Assembly (NCBI GenBank): GCA_016648135.1
Contig: JADDOH010024951.1
Span: forward strand, 1 to 64,000
Length of the DNA stretch: 64,000 nt
Reading direction: 5' to 3'
From: Agrypnia vestita
Taxonomy: Eukaryota > Arthropoda > Insecta > Trichoptera > Phryganeidae
Position 1 is the stretch's first letter, and the number at the start of each line of letters is the position of its first letter. The notes under the pieces are model-generated. The model was not told where the DNA came from. It worked only from the letters and a program-made list of their open reading frames with translations, and did not search any database. Of the stretch, positions 1-10,154 are shown in pieces. A program made the position numbers and the translations under genes.

Positions 1-376
1 CACATCGAAAATATGCGAGATTGGTGGGGGTGGCTGAGCGTGGGTGGGAGCGGGTGACGAAAATGTGCTTTCTAGCACATTGTTTTGTTATGGGAAGGCC
101 GCAAACGCTTAAGATTGTTTCAAAATAGGCGCGCTGACTGTGTCGGTGAGTCTAGAAGGTTCCGGAAAAATCTGCTCTGGAAATTTCTGAAAGGAGAAGG
201 CTCTAGAAAATTCCCGAAAGATCTATAAGGTTCTAAACTGAGTGGCGGAATGTGTCGGTACATTCGAATTTCTTGAAAGTTCTGGAAGGAAAATGTTCTA
301 GAAGGTTCGCGAAAGTTCTATGATGATCCAAACAGTGTTCTAAAAAACGCGTGCGATGCCGCGCGGGCACAGCTAG
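1..376 (+). mobile_element. Helitron-like 3' end with repeated TCTAGAAGGTTC-type motifs
   Basis: The stretch is full of variants of ctagaaggttc, gaaagttct and ctggaa. It ends in a short GC-rich hairpin (TGCC/GGCA arms, 357-369) followed by CTAG at 373-376 and a T. A 3' hairpin followed by CTRR is the known Helitron terminus. The 5' end lies outside the window and no Rep/helicase coding is visible. The hairpin is short and close to the CTAG, so this is a tentative call. A similar ctagaa/ttctag-rich stretch occurs near 55250-55370. Confidence 0.35.
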
Positions 377-657
377 TAGTTTTATAAATGATAATTTAGG
401 ACTTACGGCTTACGTTTAGAGTGTTTGACTCACATTTTTCTTTTGATAATTAATTTAGCTTGGATCAATCTCGCTTTCAACTCTGTTTACTGTGTACTGA
501 TGAGTCTGTTGATTCAAACGTGTCGGATGTCACGATGGCGACTTTTCATGACCAAAACAGCCGAAACTTGCTGATAATTCTCAGCCGTCACAATACCTGT
601 CGTATTTGGATTGTACCAGTTTGTGTCCCAATTGAGACATTAATAAAAAACATAATA
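377..657. other. unassigned sequence
   Basis: Short AT-rich stretch. A 68-codon open frame at 460-666 has no recognisable domain, signal peptide or splice context and is taken as chance. Confidence 0.4.
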
Positions 658-857
658 TTTATATAGTTAGTGTAGGAATAAACAATTTTTCCTAATCGGT
701 TCACGCCACGAGGTCGTTTGTATCTGGTTCTCCGATCGGCTACTGCTGCAAAAGCTGGTAGTCTCCCTGCTCTCAGTTATGAACGTTTCTATTTGATTAA
801 TCCACTTGGTTTATGATCGTCTTTCCACATTACCAGTGACCGCTAACTTTTTATCAG

Positions 858-890
858 ATTTAACTGTAAATAGTTTCGGATATTTTATAC
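858..890 (+). repeat. 33-bp inverted repeat, left arm (partner 1302-1334)
   Basis: Perfect 33/33 inverted match to 1302-1334, beginning atttaactgtaaat. It bounds the Penelope-like remnant on both sides and the right copy starts 4 bases after the hammerhead motif. Confidence 0.85.
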
Positions 891-1241
891 ATCCAAAGGG
901 AATCTCTGTCACTTCATCAGATTTGACAAGGCAAAAATCTTATCAACAGAAGCGTACCTTATACCCAGATTAGTGAGGGAGTCCAATGAAATACACAAAC
1001 ATCCCAATTTCAATAGAGATGACATTTACAAACTATCAAGTATTTGGCGCCCTGTCTAACGACATTGATTCAACCCTTGAGAGAAGTCGCAGTAAAATCC
1101 GCCGACGTAACTAGTACATATTGCACACTGGCGACCTCTACTGTAGAAGAAGAGAACACTCCACAACAAAGTGCATACAATTTACGCCCTAGAAAGCAGC
1201 ACCTAATCAGTCCGACCTCCACCTCCGCAGGTAAAGGTCGT

Positions 1242-1298
1242 CCTCCTGATGACGTTGAATAAGTATTCAACGAAACGTCGAGATTCGCTTCGTCGAGG
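1242..1298 (+). ncRNA. hammerhead-ribozyme-like motif in Penelope remnant
   Basis: Read as RNA, the conserved core CUGAUGA is at 1246-1252 and GAAA at 1272-1275. Stem II is 1254-1261 with 1264-1271, seven to eight Watson-Crick pairs. Stem III is ACG (1275-1277) with CGU (1291-1293). The cleavage triplet GUC is at 1292-1294. Stem I is CCUC (1242-1245) with GAGG (1295-1298). One deviation from the consensus is an unpaired C (1253) between CUGAUGA and stem II. Hammerhead ribozymes are known in the terminal repeats of Penelope-like elements, which fits the host element here. Activity is not shown by sequence alone. Confidence 0.55.
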
Positions 1299-1369
1299 TT
1301 CGTATAAAATATCCGAAACTATTTACAGTTAAATATGTCCAACGACCGTAAAACTTAACTTTTTATCAG

Positions 1370-2095
1370 ATGTTGGTGCATGCTTTTATCAAGTGAGACA
1401 GATTAAAAGTATTCGCAGACATCTTCCGTCTGAGGTTACCCGTTTACTCATTAATCACGTGTGGACTACTGCAATGGTATCTACGCTGGCCTACCGATGT
1501 TTCAGCTAGATAGACCACAATGTAATCCAAATGCTGCAGCACGGATAATATATGGAACGTCAAAATTCTCGCACATTACATCCCTTCTGCGAGAATTGCC
1601 TTGGCTTCGTTTTCCTGAGAGAGTAGAGTTCAAACTGTGTTGGTTGATGTACAAGGCAACTCATAACATGGCGCCTCTGTTTCTTCAGGAGCTCTGTATG
1701 CCAGACAACATAAATGGGAGACGTCAAGCTCTCAGGTCAGCGTCTATTCTGCGGTGGGAAGGGTTGTGGAACCGGCAAGCCAGTTCCAGAAAACTAGGTT
1801 CGGCGAACGGGCATTTGCGGTGGCGGGCCCCAAAGCGTGGAACTCTTTGCCCTCCCTGATAAGAAACACGGATTCAGAGACTTTATTTAAAAAAATACTT
1901 AAAACTCACTTGTTTACAAAATCTTTCCCAGAAAATTTTTAATATTCGTTGTTTTCTTTTACTATTTTATGTTTTTAGCTGTTTTACTATCTCTTTTCTT
2001 TTCATTTTGTTATTCTATGATTTTAGCGTGTAAGAGTTTTTTGTGTGTAAAGCGCCCTTGAGTTGAAATTTTCACAAATAATCCAATATTATTAT
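1370..2095 (+). pseudogene. L2/CR1-type LINE remnant (C-terminus of RT ORF plus 3' tail)
   Basis: The frame from 1461 reads DYCNGIYAGLP, then NAAARIIYGTSKFSHIT and ELPWLRFPERVEFKLCWL. This is the conserved region after the reverse transcriptase in CR1/L2-type LINEs. The match shifts frame near 1760 and continues as AFAVAGPKAWNSLPSLIR and LFKKILKTHLF to a stop at 1942. The 3' region has the aaagcgccc and short ATT-repeat tail (2050-2095) typical of the L2 group. Frameshift and 5' truncation make it inactive. Confidence 0.8.
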
Positions 2096-2206
2096 TATTT
2101 ATAAGAGAATTTGACAGAGCTCCAACTCATTTGGCAATATGAGCACTTTTGACATCATTCGCGTATTTGTAATACACGTAGAGTATTTTACGTCAGCTGC
2201 AAGTGA

Positions 2207-2422
2207 TTGAAGATTGAGTTCTTAATGAACTTCTACCTTAATGACCACTTTTCTCAGTATCACGCAATTCCGAAAATTTTGGCACATTTTATTGAGAAGT
2301 TATTTAACAAAATACTTGCTGTTGGTATTATACCGGCCAAATGGAGAACAAGCGTCACAACACCTATATTTAAGAAAGGACAGAAGAAAAACCCTGAAAA
2401 CTATAGAGGAATCTCCTTCTGA
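2207..2422 (+). pseudogene. non-LTR reverse transcriptase fragment (N-terminal RT region)
   Basis: The open frame contains KLFNKILAVGIIPAKW, TPIFKKGQKK and NPENYRGIS, the conserved entry into the reverse transcriptase domain of non-LTR retrotransposons (W...PI.KKG...NYR.IS). It stops directly afterwards and the catalytic FADD region is absent. The LINE clade is not determined. Confidence 0.75.
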
Positions 2423-2499
2423 GATGAGATGAGAAAAGAATATAAGAAAAGAAAATAAAGAGAAGAGAATATTCGTCAGTTATTTGGTCACCTTATTAC

Positions 2500-3190
2500 A
2501 CAACACATATTACGAGAATCGAGAGAGTGCAGAAAAAGTTTCTACGTATTTTGTCATACAAAGCTGGTCAACACAACAACCTTCATAGCTACAAAGATCG
2601 ACTTGCCTTTTTCAAGATGCACAAACTTGAGTCCCGACGGAAAATATCCGATCTCGTTGTGCTATACAAGATTCTCAGCGGAGCTATTGATTCTCTCTCT
2701 CTATCTGATATAAACTTGCATGTTAAACCCCTTATAAGAAACCCGGAGTTCTTTAGAATAAGTCAGCACACTAATAATGTCGGTTACTTTTCTCCCATTA
2801 CAAGGTTGTGTCGCACATATAATTTGTATTGTGTTGACCCTAACATTGATGCTGATATTCTTGCAGACACCTTATCTTCGCTCAAAAACTCACTCATACA
2901 CAACATCCATTTTCTAAACGATGACATGAACCTATAGATCCATTAAATCAATCATTCATTAAATACTAATCGCACTACACTCAAACACAAAATACATAAT
3001 ATACATAAATGTACATGTAAAATATAATTAATTACAAAAATACATGTTACTAGAGCGTACCGAAGACACTTGTAATTAGGATAATGGGCATAGTCTTCAC
3101 TATAATGTTTATTATCTGAGTATCATGTACCCATTATCCTGTTAGTGTCTCTAATAAATAAAAAAATAAAAAACAAAATAAAAAAAAAGA
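2500..3190 (+). pseudogene. CR1/Jockey-type LINE 3' fragment with A-rich tail
   Basis: The 136-codon frame at 2527-2937 reads VQKKFLRILSYKAGQ-like, then RLAFFKMHKLESRRKISDL and VLYKILSGAID. This is the typical C-terminal segment of CR1/Jockey-group ORF2. After the stop an AT-rich 3' untranslated part ends in an (AAATAAA)-like A-rich tail at 3155-3190. Only the last part of the element is present, as is usual for target-primed insertions that truncate at the 5' end. Confidence 0.75.
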
Positions 3191-3194
3191 ACAA

Positions 3195-3480
3195 CTGAAA
3201 TGAAGGTGCTGAGATCCATTACTAGAAAAACGCTACGTGACCGTGTCCGAAATGAAGACGTAAGGAAAATTTGCAAAATAGAGGACATAGCACGTTGGAG
3301 TAGATCCAGAAGGAGATTCTGGCGGAATCACGTAGCCAGAATGGACAGTGACAGACTCGTGCATACAGGAGCGAATGAAATCCACTCTGGACGACGCCTA
3401 CCGGGAAGACCACTGAAAAGATGGGGGAACAGCTGGTCCTCGTCATCCCAGGAGGCGTAGTTTTCCGTAGAACGGATCAA
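3195..3480 (+). pseudogene. RTE-type LINE C-terminal fragment
   Basis: The frame at 3200-3460 reads MKVLRSITRKTLRDRVRNED, then WSRSRRRFWRNHVARMD and GRRLPGRPLKRW. These are the hallmark C-terminal motifs of insect RTE-like elements (RxNExI, W.GHV.RM, GRP..RW). It begins right after the A-rich tail of the preceding LINE fragment. Confidence 0.75.
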
Positions 3481-3597
3481 CAGATCTACAAAAAAGAAAA
3501 AGAAGAAGAAGAAGATATTGAGAAGAATAAGTATAGTTTTAAAATATGGTTAGGGGAAGATAGGAATAATAATAATTACGCTTGTGACATTTTTAAT

Positions 3598-3603
3598 TTT
3601 ATT
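3598..3603 (-). promoter_or_regulatory. polyadenylation signal AATAAA
   Basis: AATAAA on the minus strand about 130 bases past the stop codon of the eight-cysteine peptide gene, in an AT-rich stretch. Confidence 0.5.
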
Positions 3604-3734
3604 TATACTTCCTAAAACAATTTTATAAATACATACAATTTCACGTTGTATAAGTCAAAACATGCCAAACTGACTATTAACTACGGCCCTGCCACTTTCG
3701 CGGTCACTGATCACACCAGGTAAAGACGTCGAAG

Positions 3735-3941
3735 TTAGCAGAGAGGTCTGTAGTCCTTGTGGCACCAGGGCAGCTTGTTGACGTCGCAGTAGGTCCCCGC
3801 GGGGCAGCGGGTGATGATGGGCTTGAAGGTGCTGATGCAGGACATGACGCTGGACTTGCTGAGGCAGCGGACGTTCAGCGGGCCGCACTGGTTGCAGCCG
3901 ACCAGGGCCGCGGCGGGCTCCAGGTATGCGGAGCACAGCAT
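3735..3941 (-). CDS. terminal exon of the eight-cysteine peptide gene
   Basis: It begins after CAG at 3944-3942, reads 68 codons and ends with TAA (3737-3735). It encodes the second half of the signal peptide and the whole cysteine-rich mature part. The overlapping longer minus frame (3655-3954) is a shadow without cysteine pattern. Confidence 0.8.
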   Translation of the reverse strand: MLCSAYLEPAAALVGCNQCGPLNVRCLSKSSVMSCISTFKPIITRCPAGTYCDVNKLPWCHKDYRPLC

Positions 3942-6900
3942 CTGAAAATTCCAAGTTCGATGATGCTGCTAATACAAGCGACTCTCATCCGGATGTCTCG
4001 ACCTTTAGTAATAAGTGCCTGGCGTATTCGGACAACTGAATATGAATTTCAAAAGGAAATTTCAAAACAGACTGGATGTGGCTAGGAATCTCGGTACCGT
4101 GGTTAGCGTGAAAGTAAATTTTATGAAATATTTTAAATTTAAATTCTACATTCAAGTTATAAAAAGTGCATCGATAATTACGAATCACTACTTAAGAGAA
4201 CTTTCTTAGATTATTTAAAAGCAAGTTTCACCAATTTTTCCTTAATATAAGAGTACACTGTTATACAGGGTTATTTGGAAAACATTAATAACCTCGCAAG
4301 ACTATATTCCTGCCTTGATTATTCGTCGAAAATGTTCAAGCTATCATGACCTAGTATCAATAGTTATGGAGATATCAAAGTTTGCATTTTTTTTTCAATA
4401 TGACTTATTTTTTCTATAGCGTTGGACTATCATTACAGTAACTCATATCAATTACGAAAAATTCATTTGTTTTAATACAAGTTAAATAAAATGATAAAAA
4501 CCCTGAAAAAATTCCAATAGGAATTCGAAGGTTTTTATTTTTTTATTTGACTTGTGTTAAAGGGAATGAATTTTTAATATTTGATATAAGTTACTGTAAT
4601 AATAGTCCAACGTTTTACGAAAAATAAGTCAGAAATATTGAAAAAAAAATGCAAACTTTGATGTCGCATATCTCCTTAACTATTGATATTAGGTCATAAT
4701 CGCTTGAACGTTTTCGACTCATAATCACGGCAGGAATATAGTCCTGCGAGTTTATTAATGTTTTCCAAAGAACCCAGTATATTTATATAAAAGTCACGCG
4801 TTTCCTTGAAAGGGATGGGGCACTTCACCAGTTCACAAATCTAGAACGAGTCATGCAAGTAAACAAATTTGATCCGCAGAGAATTTAGAACTTAGATGAG
4901 ATTGTACAATAAAATAATTGCCGCAAAAGGAAGTAAACAAGTCGGGCAGATAACGTCTACGAAACGTGGAATACTTACAGCGTAACATGTACCTACGTGT
5001 ATATGTCTACGTATTACGCGTCACTACACCAACAACCAAATTTTTTTTATTATAATTAATAAAAATGAACTTAGTTTTCACCACTTATGTATTGAATAAA
5101 TATCAACATGTTTCAGAGCCCATGGCTCCTTCGTCAGGATACAATGTATAGGTGCTCTATGTATACTCAATATACATTGCAGTATACATTACAGGATACA
5201 ATGTATACTCTATGTATTCTCAGTATACCTAAGTATACATTGTATCTTGACGAAGGGGCTCTGAAACATGTTGATATCTTTCAATGTATCAATATATAAG
5301 TGGTAAAAACAAAGATGACTTTTATTAATTATATTAATAATGTCACCACAACATCATTTCGCTCTTTTTGAAGAAAATATTTTTTTAATTCAATTAATTA
5401 ATCCTACTTTTTCATGAACGTTCTTCTATGTCCCTTTCAAAGCAAGGTGTTTACGAAAAGGACAGATAGTATTTTTTCTAAATTAGTTTTAGTTTTCAAG
5501 CACTTGTGTTTAATAATCTCAAAAAATAAAAATGAATACATTTTTATTGCACGAATTTGTCATAGAATAAAATAAAGTTATGTTTATTGAATCTAATTTT
5601 TAAAAAAGAGTAATGGAGATTAATATAAAAATGTCCCATTCACGTCAAAATAAAAGTGTTCGATTATGCACATTTCCAGGATGACGTATGGCTGCGAAAC
5701 ATGGACTCTCAACAAGAAAGACATAGAAAGATACATGTAGCATCATACGAAGAGGCAGGAATGTGACTAAGATTTTTTTTTAAAATTTATTAATTAACTC
5801 TCTATAGAGCTTTTACAACAGATAGGTAAGTGTACATTAACAGAATATATAGTTTAAAGGGAAAAAAAACAATAACATGTAGGTAAACATAATAATGACA
5901 TAAAGAGAAAAGAAAATACGTAAAATACAGATACAAATATATAAAGATAAATATAATATAAAGTAAAAAGCAAGTATATAAAAAGCAGAAGCATAAGAAA
6001 AACATAATATAATAGAAATTCAAAAACAAAAAAGTAGAGTGAAAAGATAAAGTACAAGCTTTGAAAGTTATATTATAATAAAAAATATACATACAAATAC
6101 AAATCAAGTCCAATTCGACAAATACCTACTAGTAATCTTTCAATACACCTTTTAATATATGTTTGAATAATATACAGTTATTGGCAAAGACGTCCAGTTG
6201 CTCGTATCTCTTTGCTAGTCTAGGAAGCCTTTGCAGTAGGGAATTAAAGCTATAGTTAGTAGTTATAGTTTCCACGGCAAAACCTGCATGACTTCTAGTT
6301 ATGCGAGACAAAACTAGTAAATATTTTATAAGGACGGACAATCGCTGGACTTTGCAGTCATCCAGTGGTACAGCCCTCACTAAAACCCACAGAATTGACT
6401 AACCAAATTCTGCATAGTTTGCAGCGGAACATAGGCAGAAAAGTGGGAGACGTTTGGGGAGGTCTTCGACCAGCAGTGGATACAAACAGCTGATATACAT
6501 ACGATGGTAACGAATGTGGCATTGATACGCGCATCAATTTTTCTCTGGCAAAAAATCGACTGTTCCTGAAGCTTCGTGCACAGTTACTTTTGAATAAATT
6601 ATTTGAAATTGCTATTAGAAGAACAATTAATTAAATGTCGGTTCGGTTCGATGACATCATGGTTAAGAAAACTCTTTTTTGCATAATGTGTATGTATTTC
6701 AAAAAAAATGTTACTGATTTGTTGTTACTAAGTTCTTAGCAATACACATTACAAGGGAAGATTTTAAATTAAATTTCAATTTATTCTATCTGTTATGTGT
6801 GTATATAGTATGTATATATTTTATCACCAGAAATCCATACTATTTTTGAAAATGTGGGTTTTTATTATTCATTTATATCAAAATGTATACACCTACTTAT

Positions 6901-7743
6901 AAGACTATATTTTTTTAGGACAATAACTTAGATAGAACCTTTTTTCTTCTATAAAATTATAATAAACTGAAAATTGTTTAAAATAATTAAGAAAATATAA
7001 GCGTTAATCGACAGGCCGCTGCGAAAAATTCGTTTTCAGTGTCTTAGAAATAATCAATAGTTAAGTATGTTATACGTGCATATTTATATTTATGCAGAAT
7101 ATATTTTTTTACGAGTAGGTATAAAGCTAGCATTATGATGATAAAACTGTACTAAAATAACAAAGAAATATTCATAATTAATAAATTTGCAAAAAAATTA
7201 TGTTGTATTTACTATATATGTATTATATATTTACTATATATTTACAATATATTGTATTAACTCCCGCACTTTGAGCCTTCAACCACTATTTAAAAAGTTT
7301 TTTTTACTAAAAATATGTTAATTACTATTTAAACAAATATGTCAACATATGAGCCAGTTTTATAATCAATCTATGAAGCGCTTTCGTATCGTGCAAATTT
7401 TAATCCAATTTAATGGCATATTTAACCCGGAAAGCCTCCGAAAAACATTTTCTGTTAAAATTTCAGTATTAAAAATATCTTGATTTTACTAAGTTTGCAT
7501 TTTGGTATTTCGCGGTAAAAATCGGTTCAAAATGCACATTCAATAATTTACAGCTCGGGTCAAAGACCGCGATCTGTTAGAACATCAAAAAATTAATGAG
7601 TTCTACATTTGCATAGCACAAAACAAACACTTTAAACTACAGTTTAAATAATTTATCAAACCTGGCTGGTTGCAACAGTGGTAACATTAAAATGAATATA
7701 GTTCACTTACCACGACAAATAATATTCCTACGCTGACCTTCAT
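3735..7743 (-). CDS. small secreted eight-cysteine peptide, peritrophin-like (two coding exons)
   Basis: The predicted product is an extracellular cysteine-rich peptide. Exon 1 (7743-7711) encodes MKVSVGILFVV and ends at the donor GTAAGTGA. Exon 2 (3941-3735) follows a TTTTCAG acceptor and continues in phase 0. The join gives 79 residues. Residues 1-26 form a signal peptide, with a hydrophobic stretch split by the intron and likely cleavage near LVG|CNQC. The mature part has eight cysteines, at about 27, 30, 37, 46, 57, 63, 71 and 79, with the block CPAGTYCD. This C..C......C........C spacing with a GT.C block resembles short peritrophin (CBM14-like) insect proteins, so chitin binding is possible but unproven. 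Exon 2 is GC-rich against an AT-rich background, as in the other gene of the window. The 3.8-kb intron holds MITEs and LINE fragments. An additional exon within it cannot be excluded. AATAAA lies at 3603-3598 and a TATA box at 7841-7836. Confidence 0.75.
4266..4777. mobile_element. palindromic MITE, copy A (TA target site, CAGGGTTATTTGG ends)
   Basis: The two halves are long imperfect inverted copies of each other. The ends are CAGGGTTATTTGGAAAACAT and its complement, flanked by TA on both sides. There is no coding capacity. A TA target duplication with CAGGG ends suggests a non-autonomous Tc1/mariner-type element. Further copies lie at 15525-16062 (full), 15074-15360, 49883-50168 and 63525-63838 (halves). 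Confidence 0.7.
5065..5315. repeat. fold-back element with hammerhead-like core
   Basis: Inverted arms of about 85 bases (5075-5160 and 5228-5312, imperfect) share gaaacatgttgatat and gacgaagg. The centre is a run of gtatacattg-type tandem motifs. Read outward, each arm has CTGACGA or TTGACGA, then a hairpin (GAGCC/GGCTC), then GAAAC. This core is also seen in the fold-backs at 10.6, 30.3 and 31.6 kb. Confidence 0.6.
5670..5770 (+). pseudogene. RTE-type LINE fragment
   Basis: One frame reads RMTYGCETWTLNKKDIERYM before a stop. The MTYG.E.WTL motif is a standard conserved block near the C-terminus of insect RTE-like ORF2. Too short to place further. Confidence 0.6.
5790..6380 (-). pseudogene. 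LINE 3' end (C-terminal codons plus 3' UTR)
   Basis: The minus frame 6380-6129 ends LAKRYEQLDVFANN...FKHILKGVLKDY, followed by an AT-rich 3' UTR down to about 5790 (ending near acctatctgttgtaaaagc). The same C-terminal and UTR sequence recurs on the plus strand at 24540-25215, so this is a dispersed element. The clade is not determined; the end of the frame fits a CR1/Jockey-like C-terminus. Confidence 0.6.
6395..6510 (+). mobile_element. 3' terminus of an RTE-type LINE
   Basis: The string tggggaggtcttcgaccagcagtggata followed by aacagctgatata matches the familiar lepidopteran RTE 3' end (gaggcctatgtccagcagtggac...ggctgatgatg). Only the last ~100 bases are present. Confidence 0.6.
6511..7700. 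other. AT-rich sequence with no recognisable feature (within peptide-gene intron)
   Basis: Long AT-rich stretch. I see no exon-like GC-rich segment, no terminal repeats and no protein motif. It lies inside the intron of the eight-cysteine peptide gene. Confidence 0.4.
7711..7743 (-). CDS. exon 1 of the eight-cysteine peptide gene (signal-peptide start)
   Basis: ATG at 7743-7741, 33 nt, 11 codons, perfect donor GTAAGT from 7710 downward. It is too short for an ORF scan. It is supported by the hydrophobic N-terminus, phase compatibility with the 3941 acceptor, and a TATA box about 95 bases upstream of the ATG. Confidence 0.7.
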
Positions 7744-7835
7744 TGTCGGTTTGAATGATTCGAGTCGTGACGCTTACTCAGCCGAACTCGCTGAAGACCG
7801 CTAGGCGTTTGAGGAGAATCCCCTTTTGCTGCACA

Positions 7836-7841
7836 TTTATA
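7836..7841 (-). promoter_or_regulatory. TATA box (TATAAA) of the eight-cysteine peptide gene
   Basis: GTGTATAAATG on the minus strand, 93-98 bases upstream of the predicted ATG. A TCAAAC initiator-like site lies about 31 bases downstream (near 7810). Spacing is right for an arthropod TATA promoter. Confidence 0.45.
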
Positions 7842-8249
7842 CACCTTCATTCTTGTCTGACGACTCTTGGCTTCTTAGAAGCTGGGGTAGCTGCGCTGAG
7901 AAGTTGCAGCGGTTCAAAAAAAGTTGTTTTCTCACTGGAATTGGGTAAGCTGGGTATGAATAGAAACCAAAAATAATAGAAATAAAATAGAACCAGCAGG
8001 ATAAATGCGGAGCCAATGGTAGCTGAATTTCTCGTTAAAATTCAGTCGACTTGAGCTATTCAATGCACATTTGTTAGCATATACCTAATCACTACTCATG
8101 AAAAGAAATGCGATCAATTTATATTGGTGTTGTGCCTACATTTATTTTTTTAAATGAATAAGTGACCATCTTCGACGAATATGTGATGTTATAATGTAAT
8201 ACTACAAAAGTGGCAAGGCCACAGATGAGATACATCACACATAATCATC

Positions 8250-8910
8250 CATATTCTGAAAATAACAATGTCTGGATCTTTAAGATCCCAACACTTAATA
8301 GACGATAATAAAAATTAAAAATGTCCAGAGCGGATTTTGTAATTCTACAGCTCAAATACACTGTATTAAAAGATGATATAAGAAAGATTGTTTCTTACAA
8401 TCGTTTTAATTTCTTCATCCACAGCGTCCAGATGAAATATCATGGCTAAACTTGTCATGACCACGTTCGGCGTTACCGGGTATTCAAATCTTCCCATCTT
8501 GACATTTGACAGATAACAATTTACATCTTTCTCCCTCCCTCATAGAAACAAATACCGACGTAAAGCTATGTCTCGTTTATTTTTAATTTTAATTATCGTC
8601 TATGAAGTGTTGGGATAAATGTCTTAAAGATCCAGACATATCTGTCAAAAAATGCCAAGGTGGGAAGATTTGAATACGCGGTAACGCCGAACGCGGTCAT
8701 TACAAGTTTAGCCATGATATTTCATCTGGACGCTGTGGATGAAGAAATTAATACGATTGTAAGAAACAATCTTTCTTATATCATCTTTTAATACAGTGTA
8801 TTTGAGCCGTAGAATTACAAAATCCGCTCTGGAAATTTTTAATTTTTATTATCGTCTATTAAGTGTTGGGATAAAGATCTTAAAGATCCAGACATTGTTA
8901 TTTTCAGAAT
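8250..8910. mobile_element. 661-bp fold-back element
   Basis: The left arm (8250-8516) and right arm (8643-8909) are near-complete inverted copies: ctgaaaataacaatgtctgg through attcaaatcttcccatcttg. A third, partial inverted copy of the tip (agtgttgggata...aaagatccagacat) lies at 8572-8641. Related tips, ending ccaacacttaatagacg, occur at 34245-34830, 35960-36080 and 37130-37215. No coding. Confidence 0.75.
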
Positions 8911-10150
8911 CGGGCCGATACAGAGTTGACGGGAGTATCTTAAATGTAAATGATATTACCAGAGAACTAGCTCAACATACCTGCATATACATGATACATT
9001 TAACAACATCCGTGATGCTACTCTAAATTGGAATCCAGAATAAACTTGTCTCTGTACCACTTTATTACTCGAATCGATAATATATCGATAATATCGTAAT
9101 ACAGTTTTTTTTTAATATTTGAGTACCTACCTAATTGAGATTCGTTTTTATAATATCACTGTGTTGCCCTTACCTTATATATTATATTTTATTTTAATTA
9201 TATGTCACAAGGAAATATAGTCAAAGGTAATTAAAGAAATTTAATTGGATGCGCGGTATCGCATTGGTGCGATGCACAACATCCATGTGCCAGAGACCTT
9301 ATAGTTGTCAGATTATTTTATTCTAGGACTTAGATGTCAATTTGAGCCAGTCTTATTTTGGGCACTTACACATTTCTTGACTGACCGATTCTGCTTTTTT
9401 CACTGTATTCGTCTTTATTATTTTTTTATAGTATGGATGGAGACTGCATGTTATTGGGCAAATCAAGTCGCTCAAATTCCTTTGTTTCAGGTCATTTATA
9501 TTTCATAATTCCTCTGATTCTTCATATCACATCCTGAAATCTCTTTATACCTTCTTACTAAAAGCTCACTTATTATTTGTCATATGATTATTATGATTGG
9601 CATAATATTATATTTTTTTGCTTATTAATTAACACTCAATTAACTCAATTAACAAAAGTGGTCGTTTGCAAATATACCTAAAGGCCCGTTTTAATGCCTA
9701 AATTTTGTTGTTTTGGTTATAATAAATTATCAACTGAAGTGTGTACGATTCGACATATATATAAATATATATATATATATATATCACATGCGGATGTGAA
9801 AATTCGGCTTTAGACAGAAATTATTGTCTATATTGCACCTGTAGCCAGTTCTTCCCAACCTCCCCTCGTGTGGTTTTATTTCTGAAGGATTCATATTGTT
9901 GACAGTATTAATGTGGGCAGCTATATAGTAAATTGATATGCAAAAGCAAAGGTGTATAATAAATGTGTATTCAGCGAGCGGTTTATTTAGGCAGTGACGG
10001 ACTTGGGCATAAGTACCAAAATCATAGTTCGAGGAACATGAAAATTATTTATGCGGTGGTGTAGCGTTTTCGTAGCTGTAAAATTATCTCAGAATTAATT
10101 ACCTTTTACGAAGAAAATAATCATTTTATTTACCAAATAATCGAATAAGA
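8911..10150. other. no gene seen; (TA)n microsatellite at 9755-9785
   Basis: AT-rich, short chance frames only. The one clear feature is a run of about 13 ATs at 9755-9785. Confidence 0.5.
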
Positions 10151-10154
10151 ACAA

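Larger units (their letters stand above)
658..1334 (+). mobile_element. Penelope-like retroelement remnant, 5'-truncated
   Basis: The frame at about 910-1059 encodes a piece resembling the C-terminal part of the GIY-YIG endonuclease of Penelope-like elements: RLVRESNEI, then NFNRDD, then KLSSIW and a stop at 1057-1059. The family signature here is REAxEI...NREDGYxLSxxW. A YNLRPRK-type basic stretch follows in the next frame (about 1178-1198). The remnant is bounded by a perfect 33-bp inverted repeat (858-890 and 1302-1334). An inverted terminal fragment upstream of a 5'-truncated copy is usual for Penelope elements. A hammerhead-like motif lies just inside the right repeat. The reverse transcriptase domain is missing. 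Confidence 0.65.

Noticed and set aside
3655..3954. 99-codon minus frame overlapping the peptide exon
   Set aside because: Gln/His/Leu/Pro-rich reading of a GC-rich exon in the wrong frame. The phase-0 frame with eight cysteines and a matching signal-peptide exon is the real one.
5802..6113. 103-codon hydrophobic minus frame that could be a membrane protein
   Set aside because: It lies in the 3' UTR of a LINE whose other copy (24.6-25.2 kb) does not keep the frame. Hydrophobicity follows from T-rich codons.
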